A stretch of 64,000 bases of DNA from Mansonella perstans (lineage: Eukaryota > Nematoda > Chromadorea > Rhabditida > Onchocercidae), in assembly GCA_037074765.1 (NCBI GenBank), contig JBAMDO010000049.1, forward strand, positions 186,001 through 250,000, given 5' to 3'. The stretch's first letter is position 1, and each line of letters opens with the position of its first letter. Position numbers and translations under genes: made by a program. The notes beneath the pieces are model-generated. The model saw only the letters and a program-made list of their open reading frames with translations, did not search any database and had not been told where the DNA came from. This document shows, one piece after another, positions 1 to 12,644 of this stretch.

Positions 1-3000
1 TCTACAACAGCAGCGGCATTTCTTCCAAATTCGGTTAGCTGTATACAATTCACTGATTGTGAGCCTACCTTGTGCTTATTAATTACTCATATTTATTGCT
101 TTTATCAAGCAGTCGAATAGTCTTCCACATGCGAGATAGGCATGAGCAAGTTTTAGATTTGCGTAGGATTATCTTCTTGTTCTTTGCAAAAATTGCGCTT
201 TTCCAGGTCCAAAACGTCCAGCTTCAGCCAAATACTGCAGCGACGCTTAATGGACAACAGACACAACAGGTACGTCTTGTGCAAGCGGTTAATTCTACAC
301 CGACCGTCAATGTCACATCTCCTCAACAGCAAGGCGCTACAGTTCTGACTGGTAAGAAATCGAGCATTAGTTAGATGCATGTCAAATTATGTTCTGTTCA
401 CAGAATGGGCATCATGAGAAAAGATATCGCCATGTTTTACATTTCGAACCGGGCGATTGATGATATTAGTGCAATTAGCGATTTTAAATTAAGCGAAAGT
501 AGCAATTCAGAAATAAACATTTACAAAAAAAATTCTGGTTTTCTATGGCTTCGAAAAAGTAAAGGTGATGACTTAGTAATAGTTTTCAGTGATATTTTTT
601 AAAAAATAAAAGAACACTAATTTCATACTCCGTTGAGTCTATAAAATCCAGATTTTATTCTTTATTTGCAGTTGTAACAGCACAGAATCCAAATGGTACA
701 ACTATGCAGATTCTTCAACCACAGGGTGCTGAAACAGATGAACGACGTATTGCTGCTATATTGGATTCATATTTCATTGAACAGCAGGCTCCAACAACAT
801 CAGTGGTTGCACCTATCACAACAGCTGCTGTAGCTGTCGCGACGCCAGCTGCATATCCATCACCCGCTAGTATTGTCGCAAAGTAAGTCATGTAGTTCGT
901 AGTATGCTGCACCAAAATGTTGAAAAAGCAGTATACAAGGCATCGATTTCTGGGTTTTTTATGGTTGCCGATTTCAGATATACACGTGGGAAAGGTACAA
1001 CACAAGAGAAAAAAGAAAAGGATGAAGCAAAACGAGCTAAACAAGCGGAGGCAGCACGCCTGAGATATCACCGGTTAAGCGCTGAGGAAAAAAGAGCATT
1101 GAATATCAAGCGGACAATGGCGCAGAAACGCAAAAGACAGCGCGAAAAGGAACTTGAAGAACTTGAAAATCTGTTACGGCAGACAAATGATATACAAGAG
1201 GTAGTGAAGCACTTATTTGTTTCTGGGAAAATCATTTTGAATTCCAAAACATCAGCGTCATATTTCAGGATCCAGATATTAACGAGCAGTTACGTGAGAA
1301 ACGGATGCGAGCGCGTTGGGCTGAAGCAGCACGTTCACGTTATCAGCGTATGTCATCAGAAGAACGCCGCGCACACAATAATCGAAGACGGATGAGACAA
1401 ATTGCTGCAACGGAAGGATTAAAGGGGCCTGACGGACAGCCCGTAATTTTCCAATTGAGTTTACTGAGATTTGGCAGATTTTTTAAAATGTTTTCTTTAC
1501 ACTTCTGTGCACTTCCGTATTACCTTACAATGAGCATCCAATATGATTCTGCAAGGATTATGAACCGCTTTTTTTAGGATGAAGAAGCAATCAAGAGGCA
1601 TATAAAAGAACAGAATGCAAAAAAGGCTGAAGCTGCCAGACTGCGTTATCATCGGATGACCGAGGAAGAAAAGAGGGCCTACAATCAGAGAAGGTTAATT
1701 ACTGTTTGTTGTAATGATTGGTTTTAATGTTCATTTGCAGCTGAAATATTTTGAAATATTTGTACATATATATATATATACATTTTATTTAGAACGGAAG
1801 CATTCCGGCGACGACGTATGGAAGAAGAAATGTTGCTTGCAATGCCAATTGGACGTATTAATGGCGAAGCCTTAGATCGAGCACAGCAGATTGTTGTTCG
1901 AAATGCGAAACGAGCAGAAGCTGCTAGACTGCGGTAAATTGTGTGTTAAGATCGTATAGATTTTTCCACTGCATTGAAGTATAATTTTCAGAATTATATC
2001 TATGTCATTAGGCAAGAATTCTAGATATCAGCGAATGACACCTGAGCAAAGAAAGGCCTATAACCAGAAGCGGTACACGCCAAAGCGGAAACGACTTGAT
2101 AATTCTGAAGATAGTGAGAATAGTATGAATCGTGGCCGTAAACGTAACCAAGAAGAACAATTTGATGCACTTTCAAGCTTGGAGAGAGATGTGATCAAGA
2201 GGACGCAGCAGGTATTTTTCCATCTACCTGATGGGTGATATTATTTTCTGTGAATGAATTAAGTTAGAAGTGATAAAGGATTTTTTTGTTGACACTCAGC
2301 CCGAATTGATTTTTTAAGTTTCACTTTTTGCAACCATCTGGTTTTTACCAGGAAGGTTAATGGGTGCGATGTGGATATATCAAAATATCAATTTGTCTGC
2401 CTAGACCACAAAAATATGGTAATTCCTTGAACAGTACGAACAGTACTGATAAATTCTTTATGCGTTATAAGCTTAACTGCCGAGAAGTCGTAGTTTTAGG
2501 CGCAGCAAGCTTTGATGCGCCAAAGAGGCAGCTCTTCAGCGAACACACCTACTGGTGCTTATTTAACAGCGCATGTCGTTCAGCAGCCGCAATCAAACGT
2601 TACCACGGTCCTGCCGAGCACAGCAATAATCCCGAATAGTAGCGGCGTATTGCCAGGTGGCACAGTGTTGGCTGCACAAATTCAACAATCGCAGATTCAG
2701 TCTACTGCAATTGCGCAACAAGTGCAGACACACCGGACAAATCAATCTATGCAGCAAGCAATGACGCAAATTCCGCAACAAGTTCAGGTATCTATGAAAA
2801 ACGTGTTTATTTCATTTGGATAGAAAGAATTTTCCCTTATATTTTTGTTCGATATGGCCAAAAATATTCTGGAAATTTTGGTTTGATTTAAACAATTAAA
2901 TTTGTATTTCAAAATTAATTGGTTTGATTTGATTTTTGCATAGGTAAATTTGCAATTTTGTCTTGTCCTTGTCGGTAACTTTTTAAATACTTGGTGTCAA

Positions 3001-3399
3001 CATCAAGTATTTTGAATGTTTTTAACGTAACGGGAAATTAGAATGTAACGATAAATCAAAATATGTAGTTTTGTTTTTGTGATTATTTGAAAATTCATTA
3101 ACAGCTAAAAGCAAGACAGCAAGTATTTCGATTACGACCGTCTTTTATTGAACTTCTGTAGAGAGATTTTCGAAATAAAAATGCGATCTTTCAATGAAGT
3201 TTATTCTTCTTTACGTTTATTATTGAAATAATGGTAGATTCAGGTACAGCAAATCCATCCGCAACAAATCCAGAATCAGTCTTCACAGCAACAGCAACAG
3301 ATTCAGTATACCATAGCCCCTGGCGGACAGATGATGGTTGGACAACATCTGCAGCAACAGTTACTTACGCCGTATGCAACAGTGCCTCCAAGAGCCTAA
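1..3399 (+). CDS. STPR-like 23-residue-repeat protein, copy A (5' partial)
   Basis: Putative nuclear DNA-binding or chromatin-associated protein; no experimental role is claimed. Exons read as 1-33 (weak), 207-351, 672-882, 978-1200, 1269-1442, 1578-1693, 1793-1933, 2025-2211, 2500-2787 and 3244-3399 (stop TAA 3397-3399). All junctions have GT/AG ends and phases close, giving about 557 residues; the true start lies left of the window. Four basic repeats of about 23 residues share the core AEAARLRYxRM(S/T)xEE(R/K)RAxN; one per exon in the middle of the protein, the fourth split over two exons. They are separated by K/R-rich linkers such as AQKRKRQREKELEELE. The N-terminus is Q/T/A-rich and the C-terminus Q-rich (polyQ runs), like a transcription factor activation region. 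The repeat length and the TPEQR motif resemble the STPR domain of Bombyx FMBP-1; this family link is inference. A full paralogue follows at 5031-12644. Confidence 0.75.
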
Positions 3400-5030
3400 G
3401 TAATTTTTTTTCAATATGGTAAACCGTATTACAACTCAATCTTCGGGATGTTATATTCATGTATTATAGGTAACACTTTGTGGCGCCGGAAACCTCATTA
3501 TCTAAATTATAAATAATGAAGCAAGGACGTACTTTTTATTTTCAACATTATGATGAAGTAAATGAGTGAACTGTTGCTTCTTTGTAAAAAAAACTTTGCA
3601 TTATATTTATGAATCTTAATTTTGAAGATCGTTCGATATATATGCCATTTGTGACGTTTAATGTTCTCTATTCACTTCTTTTTTTATATTCTTATTGAAC
3701 ATTTAAACATAGGTTTCTCAAAACGTTTTATTAGGTTATTAGCTTTGAGCCGGTTTTTGTGCTCCAAGCGCCTTTTCTTCCCCTTCCTGTATGTAATATC
3801 AGTTTCTCTCGATACATATGATAAGGTTGGCATTTTTGATGTCATACGATGCATACAAAAGAAAGGAATTAGTTTCGAACATGAAATGGAAAAGGTAAAA
3901 GACAGTCACAACGCTGATGAAATTAACAGAGATATGCTAGGTTTTCTTAATGCTATTAATTATTATGTAAAAGAAAATCTTATAAGAGTCATTAATTTTT
4001 GTTTGAGAATAGATGAGCTTTTTAACAATGATGGAATGAATCAAATTTGTCTGATTTCATAAATATATGTTGGAATGCACGGCCTTGCAGTAATATTCAT
4101 GTCGAATGTACACTCAGGTTTCTTTTCTGCTCTTTTAATGTTTTATATTATGCATTAATAATTTGGGTTATATCATTCCGTGTCTGGCTTAGCTCCATCG
4201 TTTTCATTTCACTCTGGAGTTTTGTTCTTCACAGAGCTTTTGTTTCTTGATTTAGCTCCAGGAAATTCATTGCTTTAGTGTCAGATTTTTTTATTTGTGA
4301 AATTTTGAATAATTCATTTGTACTCAAGCTTCAGATTCTAACTATTTTGACAAAGCTTCAGTGTGAATACTTTAATTTTCATTCGATTTTGACTTATGGT
4401 TTACATAGCAGTTAGAACATATTTTATGTTTTTGCAGTATCTCCATAGCATCCTGCAGTTTTATGATTTTGGAGAATTATTCAAATTTTCAAAGTGTCCT
4501 AAGGTATTAATAATGGGGCGAGCTACGAATTTTTTGAAAATGTGATGTCTTCCCAGAGTAGATGGAAGAGTTGTTTAATTTTACCCAGCCTATATATGTA
4601 TAAATTTTTCCGAATATTTCAGTTCTCATCGGTTGTTCACTAATGTTTTCATTTTAATCACAGATTCATTGAATAAATTTGCTGATCTCGTGAAAGCTCA
4701 TGTTTTGAATCACTTCAATTTGCTCAAGACAAGCGCTTTGTTACCTTTTCTAAGTTGAAATTATTTATCAGTTTCTTGCACTCCGATATATTGCTATCGG
4801 GAGGGGAAACAAATTTCAGATGTCGAACGGTAGAAATCTCAAGAGAATATTTTGTTTGTGTTTAAATATGCATTTCAGGATTCGTTCCATCATACACTGA
4901 ATATTAGTGGAATTGTGAAAAGTAGATTTTTGTCCTTTCTACAGATCAGTGGGACTACAACAGCATATGCTACTTTTCTCTGAGCAAAATGAGCCAACGT
5001 GCATTTTTCTCAACTGCAGGTTCCGAAATT
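3400..5030. other. Intergenic spacer between the two STPR-like paralogues
   Basis: AT-rich DNA of about 1.6 kb with no exon matching either paralogue in order. Open frames at 3661-4062 and 4047-4250 have phenylalanine/isoleucine-rich, non-protein-like composition and no splice context. A stretch near 4945-4985 (gggactacaacagcatatgc) resembles the first exon of copy A at 1-33 but runs into a TGA, so it may be a decayed or alternative 5' exon of copy B. Two short direct repeats (ttaaaaagaat-ggttgaaaaaa type) lie at about 5098-5158, in the first intron of copy B. Confidence 0.5.
5013..5019 (+). promoter_or_regulatory. Splice acceptor just upstream of copy B ATG, possible trans-splice site
   Basis: A pyrimidine-rich tract ending in ctgcag lies 11 bases before ATG 5031, the spacing expected for spliced-leader addition in nematodes. 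The segment between acceptor and ATG is also open in the coding frame (phase 1), so it could equally be an ordinary acceptor of an internal exon with the true start further upstream. The sequence alone does not decide. Confidence 0.35.
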
Positions 5031-8000
5031 ATGGGACAGTCACAAATTCTTGAGGGTTTGTTCATTTAATTTTATTTTTTTTAATCATTTTGCTATTTTA
5101 AAAAGAATCGGCTTGAAAAAATATTTTGTATCTTTAAAAAGAATTGGTTTGAAAAAATTATAGGCTTGCCTGCAACTAATATAGGCCCTGCTGTAACATC
5201 CATACAGTTCCAATCATCTGGTTGCTCAACTTCGGTTCTTTATCAGTCCACTGTGACGCCAACGTTTTACACTTCAACTGGATCTCCATTTCATAGTAAT
5301 GGAGCATTTCTACCTCCACCTGTCGAGGATCGCAAGGAATATGTATGTTCTGAGAGTATACTGTTTAGTATAAGAAATTTCTCGACTTTTATGTTTCTTA
5401 GCTTCCAAGGAATCAATTTTTAGGTGGCTGTATTGCCAGCCGGTGTTCAGATAAACGATGCTTCGGGCCTGATACCAGCAAGTGGCAGAGGCAGTCTTGC
5501 ATCCGTGGGAACAATTGACACTGCCAGTTCAGTTGCTCAACTTACCGCAGTCCCACTTTCGCACGTGCAGTTGGCGCCCGTACAGGTAATGGTGCATTTT
5601 GCCTACAGAAAATAACAGTCTTTGGTCACTAAAACTAGTCCTGCCTTGATGATTTTATGCAAAGCTGTTCAAACTTGAGTATGTTATGTAAAATACACTC
5701 AAATTTCAACTAATTTGGAACTGCATAAGTTTTTCTTCTAAATGGTAACATGACTATTAATTAAATGCCTCAGCTTACGAATGATGGGCAATCAAACACT
5801 CAACAGCAAATAATTTATGAGCATTACTATGTTGATCAGCAACACCCTTCGACTTCGGCAACAATCAATGCAAATTCGCGCAGTCTCCTATCCGAGACCA
5901 CATCATCTGGAACTGAAAACGGCAAGTAAGTCAAATGAGTAGATTTTTAAACACATTTATAGCAGAAAAAACCAATCTTCTTCCGCAATTGCACATGCTA
6001 TTCATTTGCCAAGATACCGTAGCCAGCATTGAATTTCAAATTTTGTATCTTGCAGAGATTTTGCAAATAAAAGTGGTAGTAGTGAGACATGTTCATTGAG
6101 TGGGTCTGACACTGCTGTCGCGCTGCAATTAAAACGGCAAAAGCAGGCGGATGCGGCACGCCAAAGGTATCAACGAATGACCTTGGAGGAGCGGAAAGAA
6201 GTAAATCAGAAGCGGACTGAGGCACAGAAACGTAAGCGACAAAAGGATAAAGAAGTGAGAATTTTTGAAAATTAAACATTTCCATGTTATACATCTATAT
6301 GTATTTTTATTTGTTATGAATTAATGTATACTTTTAGCTAGAGGAATTGGAATCACTACTACGACAATCGAAAGATATAGAAGATGATCCAGCAATAAAT
6401 GAGCAACTTAGGGAAAAACGAATCCGAGCTCGACGCGCAGAAGCCGCTCGGTTGCGTTATCAAAGAATGAGCTCGGAAGAAAGACGTGCTTACAATCAAA
6501 GAAGACGTTTTCGACAGCTTGGCATTCAAGGTGGTGATGTTGTACTTGCTGCTTTGTTCTTGTTTGTTTTTCCGTTGACAGTGATCAAGAAGAGTTTCCA
6601 TCTAAAGGAAATTTCGAAGGGTTTTGAAGCACTTGTTCTATAAGGGTGTTTTGAATGAAGTTAAGGTTCATTAGTAGCAAATAAACAAATTCGTCTGTTT
6701 TAAGTATTGAATGCTTATATAGTTGAGAAGCAGCTACTTGTTTTTTATCTCTTTTTTCTATTTTTCGCTTTGCCTGTCATCGTTTGACTGATTAGTGTGG
6801 CAGTTTTAGTTAACAGAAATTTGATGTGATTGCTCAGAATACATCAGAAGTTTAAAATTGTTCTCTCAGCTTCTTAATGCGCATAAGATGAGTCTTTTTT
6901 TAGCAGATTACACTCAGCTTTTCAGAAGTCCAGTTTTTTTTTACTAGCTGCTGCATTTTATGTAAAAATTGGTGCTTGTTTGCAGTGGTACTGAAATGAA
7001 TCAATAAACTGTTCAGATGTTAAAGCTTTCGCTATTCAATACTGGTTAACAAAGCCTTAATGCTTTAAAACGAATTATCTTAAATTTTTATATTCTGTAG
7101 TTTGCTGTGTGAAAAAAAAGATTTCTATTTTAAGGCGCTAAAAAAAACGGCATGGATGAGGAAAAGTTGCGGCAACATATAATCGAACAGAATGCTAAAA
7201 AGGCTGAAGCAGCAAGATTACGTTATCATCGAATGACTGATGAAGAGAAACGTCAATATAATCAAAGGCGGTAATTATTTCTACCAGTTTTTTTTTTTGA
7301 AAGTAATGCATGATTGACAAAAGTGAGAATATTCAATTGGTAGATTAGGATTATGATGAAATTGGGAAAATGAGTGATTTTTCAAATTGATGCACATATC
7401 ATTCAAGCAGAGCTCCGATTTTGTTACAAAAAATTCTTCGCTAATTACACAGTTTATTTTTTTAACGTTTATCATTGGCATTTTCAGCTGTTAAATTTTT
7501 CACCGTAAATGATTAACTTTAAGGACGGAAGCTTTTCGTCGCAGACGTATCGAGGAAGAAATCTTACTTTCGACTCCAGCAGGTCGTATAAGTGCGGAAG
7601 CTCTGAACAGAGCGCAGCAAATTATGTTGCGCAATGCTAAACGAGCAGAAGCTGCTCGATTGCGGTATGAATTTTCAAGTTTCTAGATCTTGACTTCATA
7701 TATTTTTATTTCATCTTTAAATTTGCTTAAGTGATTAGCGAAGTATTACGATTTAGATATTGAGCATAGGTGCTTCCGCTGCTTGTACAAGAAGTGTAAC
7801 TATGTATTGGCAGTTTAAAATAATGAAGTAAGTGCAGCTGCTTATTTTTTCCAAACTACGAACGGATAGTGTCGAATTGTATTATGCTTCAAGCCGTCAT
7901 TTCTGCTGTGTCGCTTGTAAGCTATAAGATTGCAAGGATGAAGCTGCCAAATGCTGAATGGTGGCAAAAAGCAGTTCGGCACACATATCGAACACTAAGG

Positions 8001-11000
8001 GTAGTAAGAAACGGAAAAACATATTTTTCCAGAAAATTATTAGTCAGGGGATCATTATTACAGTTTAAGCTGCTTGTGATCTGGAATACCAAAAAGAGGA
8101 GGTATACTGTGTTTAAAATGATGAAGCTAGGAATGCTGAAAAGCGTGCGTAATATTACAGATCCGAAAATAGGATATTTATCATTTTCCGCAATCTCTTT
8201 TTGATAGGACTGTTTCTTGGATTTCAGTTTCCTTCTCTTTTTGGATGAGGCCAAGAAATTTTTATCAATAATTAAGTATATCAGTTATTTGCCGTTTTGG
8301 CTGTATTAGAAAAAAGACTTATTTTATTGTCTCATTTATGTAAACGGTTTCATTTAGTTTTCACCTTTTCTGTCTATTTCACCATTGCATCATGAGTAGA
8401 CGACGAAGTCTTTATCAATTAAAAGTATGTGTTGTGTAGGTATCAAAGAATGACGCCAGAGCAGCGGCGAGCATACAATCAGAAAAGATCTCGCGCAAAA
8501 AAAGAACGCGAACGAGTAATGCGTGCTGCATCAGGTTTATTTTTGTTGGGCATAAAAGATAATTTGAAATGGGATTGATATTTACGGGCTTGCTTACTGG
8601 AATACCAACAAGTTGGTGCTCGAAAGAAAAACTTTTCCTTAAAATACACAAGTTTTCTTATTGCCATTCAAAATTTCAAATTTATTTTTTTAGAGGATGC
8701 CATGTCAAGCTTGTCATCATCAATAAATGGAAATGAAAATTCAGCACAAGTTAATAGCAGTAATAGTACGATGGAACAGAAGCCAGTGATTGATAGTGTA
8801 GTCAGCGAAGAGGTATTGTCTACTCTGGAAAGAGATGTGTTGAAACGGACACGGCAAGCCAATATGGTGCTAATGCGGCAAAAAAGGCTTCCACCTCAGG
8901 AACAATTCGTTATCGTATGGTTTATATTTTTTTTTGGGTGCAGTCATTAAGCCGCAAAAATGAACTCCAGTGGTAACATGCAGCGCATATCATGGTGATA
9001 CCTCTGCATCGTATTCCCAAAGATATCTGTAGTCCATTCATTCTATAAAATGCATCTAGATTATATGCCTTTTACATCAAATACAAAACATAAAAATTTG
9101 CTTTTACATAAAACATAAAAATTTGCTGAACCTGAGATTCCTAAGAAAACACTTTACTTTGTTTTGATGCTGTCAACTCTCTGCCTGTATCGTGGTGTAA
9201 AAGAATATGAAAAAAATTGATTTGCATTTGAGAAATAAATATAAGTGGTAAAGTTAACAAGATGAACTAAATAAAATGATTTCATGACATATTGGTATGT
9301 GATTTCGTGAATGAATGACTTGACTTTATAATAAGCTTAATTTGCAATGTTATGCAAGGAACCTATGATGATGCTCTTTTTTTACTATGCTACAAATGCA
9401 TAAAGGAGGTTGTCATCAATTTTGTTATCGAGAAGTTTTGCAGGTGAGTACAAATCCTGATGGTACCCAAACGGTTATTCCAGCAACGACTACTGAAGAT
9501 GGCAAGCAAATATTTCACATTCCTGCTACAGCAACAACAACGGAAGATGGCAAACAAGTATTTCATATTCCAGCCATAACGCAGCAGCTTATAGCTGATC
9601 CGAACACTCTGACATTGGTAGATGATTCGAGTAAATTATTAGGAACCGCACAGCAACCACTGCAAATAGCATCAGTACCGCAACTTCTCGGTTTACCACA
9701 ACAGCAGCATAATAGCAGCCATGATCACGGAGAAACGTCGCATCAAGTTAGTGAAGTTTTCTCGAAATATTCAGAAACTTGAGAAATACATTAAAATTTT
9801 GAGCTAAAAAAAAATGAAACTCTGCAGAAAATGCCATCATAATGAGATCGCATCGGAGCATATCATGAATCTGTTTTTAATTACTGATTGTTATATCTTT
9901 TAGTTTCACAATAAAAAGATGCGGAGGAAGTTTAATGAAAACAGTGGAAAGCTATAGAAAAGTAGACGTTTACGAAAAATACATCACATGAACTGAATAT
10001 ATGGTGTTAAGGTTGTAAAGAAGGAGAATCTTGCGCGTGACAAGGGCAGCATTAGATGTAAATGATTCAAAAAATTCGTTTGGCTTTACGAAATAGTTGT
10101 AAAGTGTAAAAAACTGTAATAGATATAAATTTCTAGATATAAATTTCCAACCAAACATCTCAAGGATTTCTTGATACATATTGTTACATCTACTACAGAA
10201 GTGATGAGAACAGTTAGCATTTCATTTTTATGTCTCTGTCAAGGATGAAAATGAATCGTTATTCATACTGATTACCTTGCATAAACATAAAGATGATGAA
10301 ACTCGAAAAGGATTCTTGCATAAGTCAAATAAAAACGCATTCCTGCATAAGTCAAATAAAAACGCATTCCTGCATAAGTCAAGTAAAAAAATACGCTAAG
10401 GAAAAAAGGCAGGTTTTCTTGTATGTTATGAGTGAAATGGTTTTTTTTTTTCATTTTGAGCTTTAGGTTGCGATGACTCAGCAGCAACAGATAATTCCGC
10501 AACTTGCCGAATTGCATAATGTACAGGAAGGTGGTGGTGCAGATGATGCACAACATGGGACGCGCGAAAATCAAGTCGATGCACATGGGCAACTACAAGC
10601 ACATCAGCAACAAGGTTCACAGCAACACATGCAACAACAAACACAAGCGCAACATATTATAGTAACTTTGCAGGAGCCACAACAACCGATGCAGCATCAG
10701 GTGCAGATTTCAAATCAAAGTTTCTGTTCGCATGTTTTTATTTTCAGTTTTCGGAAATTCCCGAAAAGAAAATGTGATTTTTTCATCATGTGCTATATTT
10801 AGATAATTGTTACCGATTTGAATCAAGCAACGGGAACGGTTCTTTCAAGCATGAGTGGACATGGACGTTCACGAGGTCGTCCTCCGATGTATGCTGCTGC
10901 TGCTGCTGCGATTCAGCAGCAACAAGGCAATGTGATGGTACCACCGGGACAGGCAAGTTTTGTAAAATTTCATTTAGTAACTTGTGGTTTATTGTTTAAT

Positions 11001-12644
11001 TGTTGTTTGACTTGATAAATATCCGAGCGATTTTTTAATTTTCTTTTTTCGATCTGAGAAATATTTAGTAACTTTCAGGTCACAATAACAGCAACACCGA
11101 TGATAAGTGAAACCGAAATAAAACCTCCATATCGAGCTGCTCCACGTCATATGAGTACGCCGAGTAGGCGAGATATTTTGGCGGTTGCAACCGCAGCGTC
11201 AGTTGGTCCAACAACTGGAATTTCTCCTGAACAAAAGTTGGAAATGCAAAGAGCAAAGCGAGCAGAGCGAGCAAGGTAACTTTATATTATTCATTAGGTG
11301 TCAATTAGTCTTATTTAGACTTAATATTAACAATATTGAACCAATGATTTGTTTTTCTGTATTGAGGAATTACAAATTTTTCAGGTTACGTTATCACAAC
11401 ATGTCTGCTGAAGAACGACGCAATTTCAATGCACGCCGTGCTAAAGCTTTACGTACAGCTCGTATGAGAGACGACGAACTATGTAGAATGGCTGAAAGAG
11501 CTCAAATGTCTGGAACTACTTTGGATGCAGATTTGATGATACAAGTGTGTTTTGTGTGTTGTATTTTTCAGCAATCTAATTTTGATTCATGAATCAGTGG
11601 ATTGAAAGTTATTTTAAGGGTAAAGTTGTTGTGGTTTTCAGGTGGCCGAAGCACAGCGCCGTCGCGCAAAACGAGCAGAAGCAGCTCGACTGAAATATCA
11701 TAGGATGAGTAGTGAAGAACGACGTCAATATAATGCAATGAGAGATGCGCAAAGGCGTCAAAGGCTAGTTATTATCTTAAGGAATTTAAAACCGTGAATT
11801 TTCATTACCGTTGGTTATAAACTGAATTCTTATTAAACTGTTTGTAGAAAAAGACAAAAAGAAGAACAAGAACTGCTGGAACGTGAGCGTCAACAGCAGG
11901 AACAACAACAGCAGCAAAATGAAATTCACCAAGAGCCCCGTGAACAGGTTCTGTTATTTGAACCGCTTTGATTGATTGAGATCAAGTTTTTTATCACCGT
12001 ACATCTTATATAGGTTTTCTTGCTATGAAGTAGATGAAGATTTCCTACTTCCTTATTAAGTCATATTGGATTTCTGTCACGATATATAGAAACTTTGATG
12101 AATTGCATACAGAATGAATAAGTTAATGACGCTATACTAAGAATTTTTATTTTTCTTTCAAAGTCGAGTGTAACCCGGTAGTGTCGGTTATTGTTTGATG
12201 ATGAATAGCAAATTGTGAATGTCTAAATTCTTTTTGTGAGTCATCGAGTGCACTCTGAATCTGTGGAAAAGTGAATCATTAAGAGGAAGCGAGTAGGTAA
12301 TGTAGGATTAGCGGAAGTTAACAAATTGAAAAGGTTCTGAAATAAACAAATATAGGGAAAGGCAAGTTTTGAGGGGGATTTCGTTGAATCAACATATATC
12401 AGTGGCATGTATCACCAGACGCAAGTAGCTTCCTAATGGTTTAAAATATTGATACTTCGCACACGTTTCTTGCGTTTATATTCTTTATGAATTGTTCTAA
12501 TCTAATATATATAGGTCATGTTAGTTAAATAAAATGGTTGTTTTGCAGGATACAAATCGTGAAGGTAATAACGAGCAAATTTTATATGACTCATACATTC
12601 GCTATGATAGTCAAATGGATCATGGCTGGGCAGTACAAAGTTGA
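5031..12644 (+). CDS. STPR-like 23-residue-repeat protein with AT-hook, copy B
   Basis: Putative nuclear DNA-binding protein of about 954 residues. Exons: 5031-5055, 5164-5342, 5424-5585, 5774-5925, 6056-6254, 6338-6530, 7135-7270, 7524-7664, 8440-8534, 8694-8914, 9444-9746, 10467-10700, 10803-10952, 11079-11275, 11385-11544, 11642-11763, 11848-11947, 12549-12644 (TGA). Phases are consistent throughout. Six 23-residue basic repeats (core AEAARLRYQRMSSEERRAYN) occur: four at about residues 200-425 and two at about 790-885. Between the clusters are a Q/H-rich region, a twofold TEDGKQ(I/V)FHIPA repeat, and an AT-hook-like GRSRGRPP near residue 701. The repeat exons match copy A in order, phase and partly in exact length (two 141-base exons), so the genes are tandem duplicates. 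The extra C-terminal pair of repeats is not seen in copy A. The donors at 10953 (GC or alternative GT 9 bases on) and 11764 (GC) are unusual. The start codon is uncertain. Confidence 0.8.
10312..10395. repeat. 27-bp tandem repeat, 3 copies, intronic
   Basis: Three head-to-tail copies of a 27-base unit beginning attcctgcataagtcaaat start at 10312, 10339 and 10366, inside the 9747-10466 intron of copy B. Copies 1 and 2 differ by one base; the third is slightly diverged at its end. It has no coding role. It may be length-polymorphic. Confidence 0.9.

Noticed and set aside
440..460. B-box-like ggttcgaaatg (minus strand)
   Set aside because: No matching acceptor, D or anticodon arms nearby; not a tRNA, and it lies in an intron of copy A.
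3661..4250. 133- and 67-codon frames between the STPR-like genes
   Set aside because: Aromatic and isoleucine-rich, no splice sites, no recognisable motif.
7869..8204. 111-codon frame inside an intron of copy B
   Set aside because: The flanking exons splice in phase across it, the reading has no repeat motif, and a long frame on the other strand shows the region is merely stop-poor.
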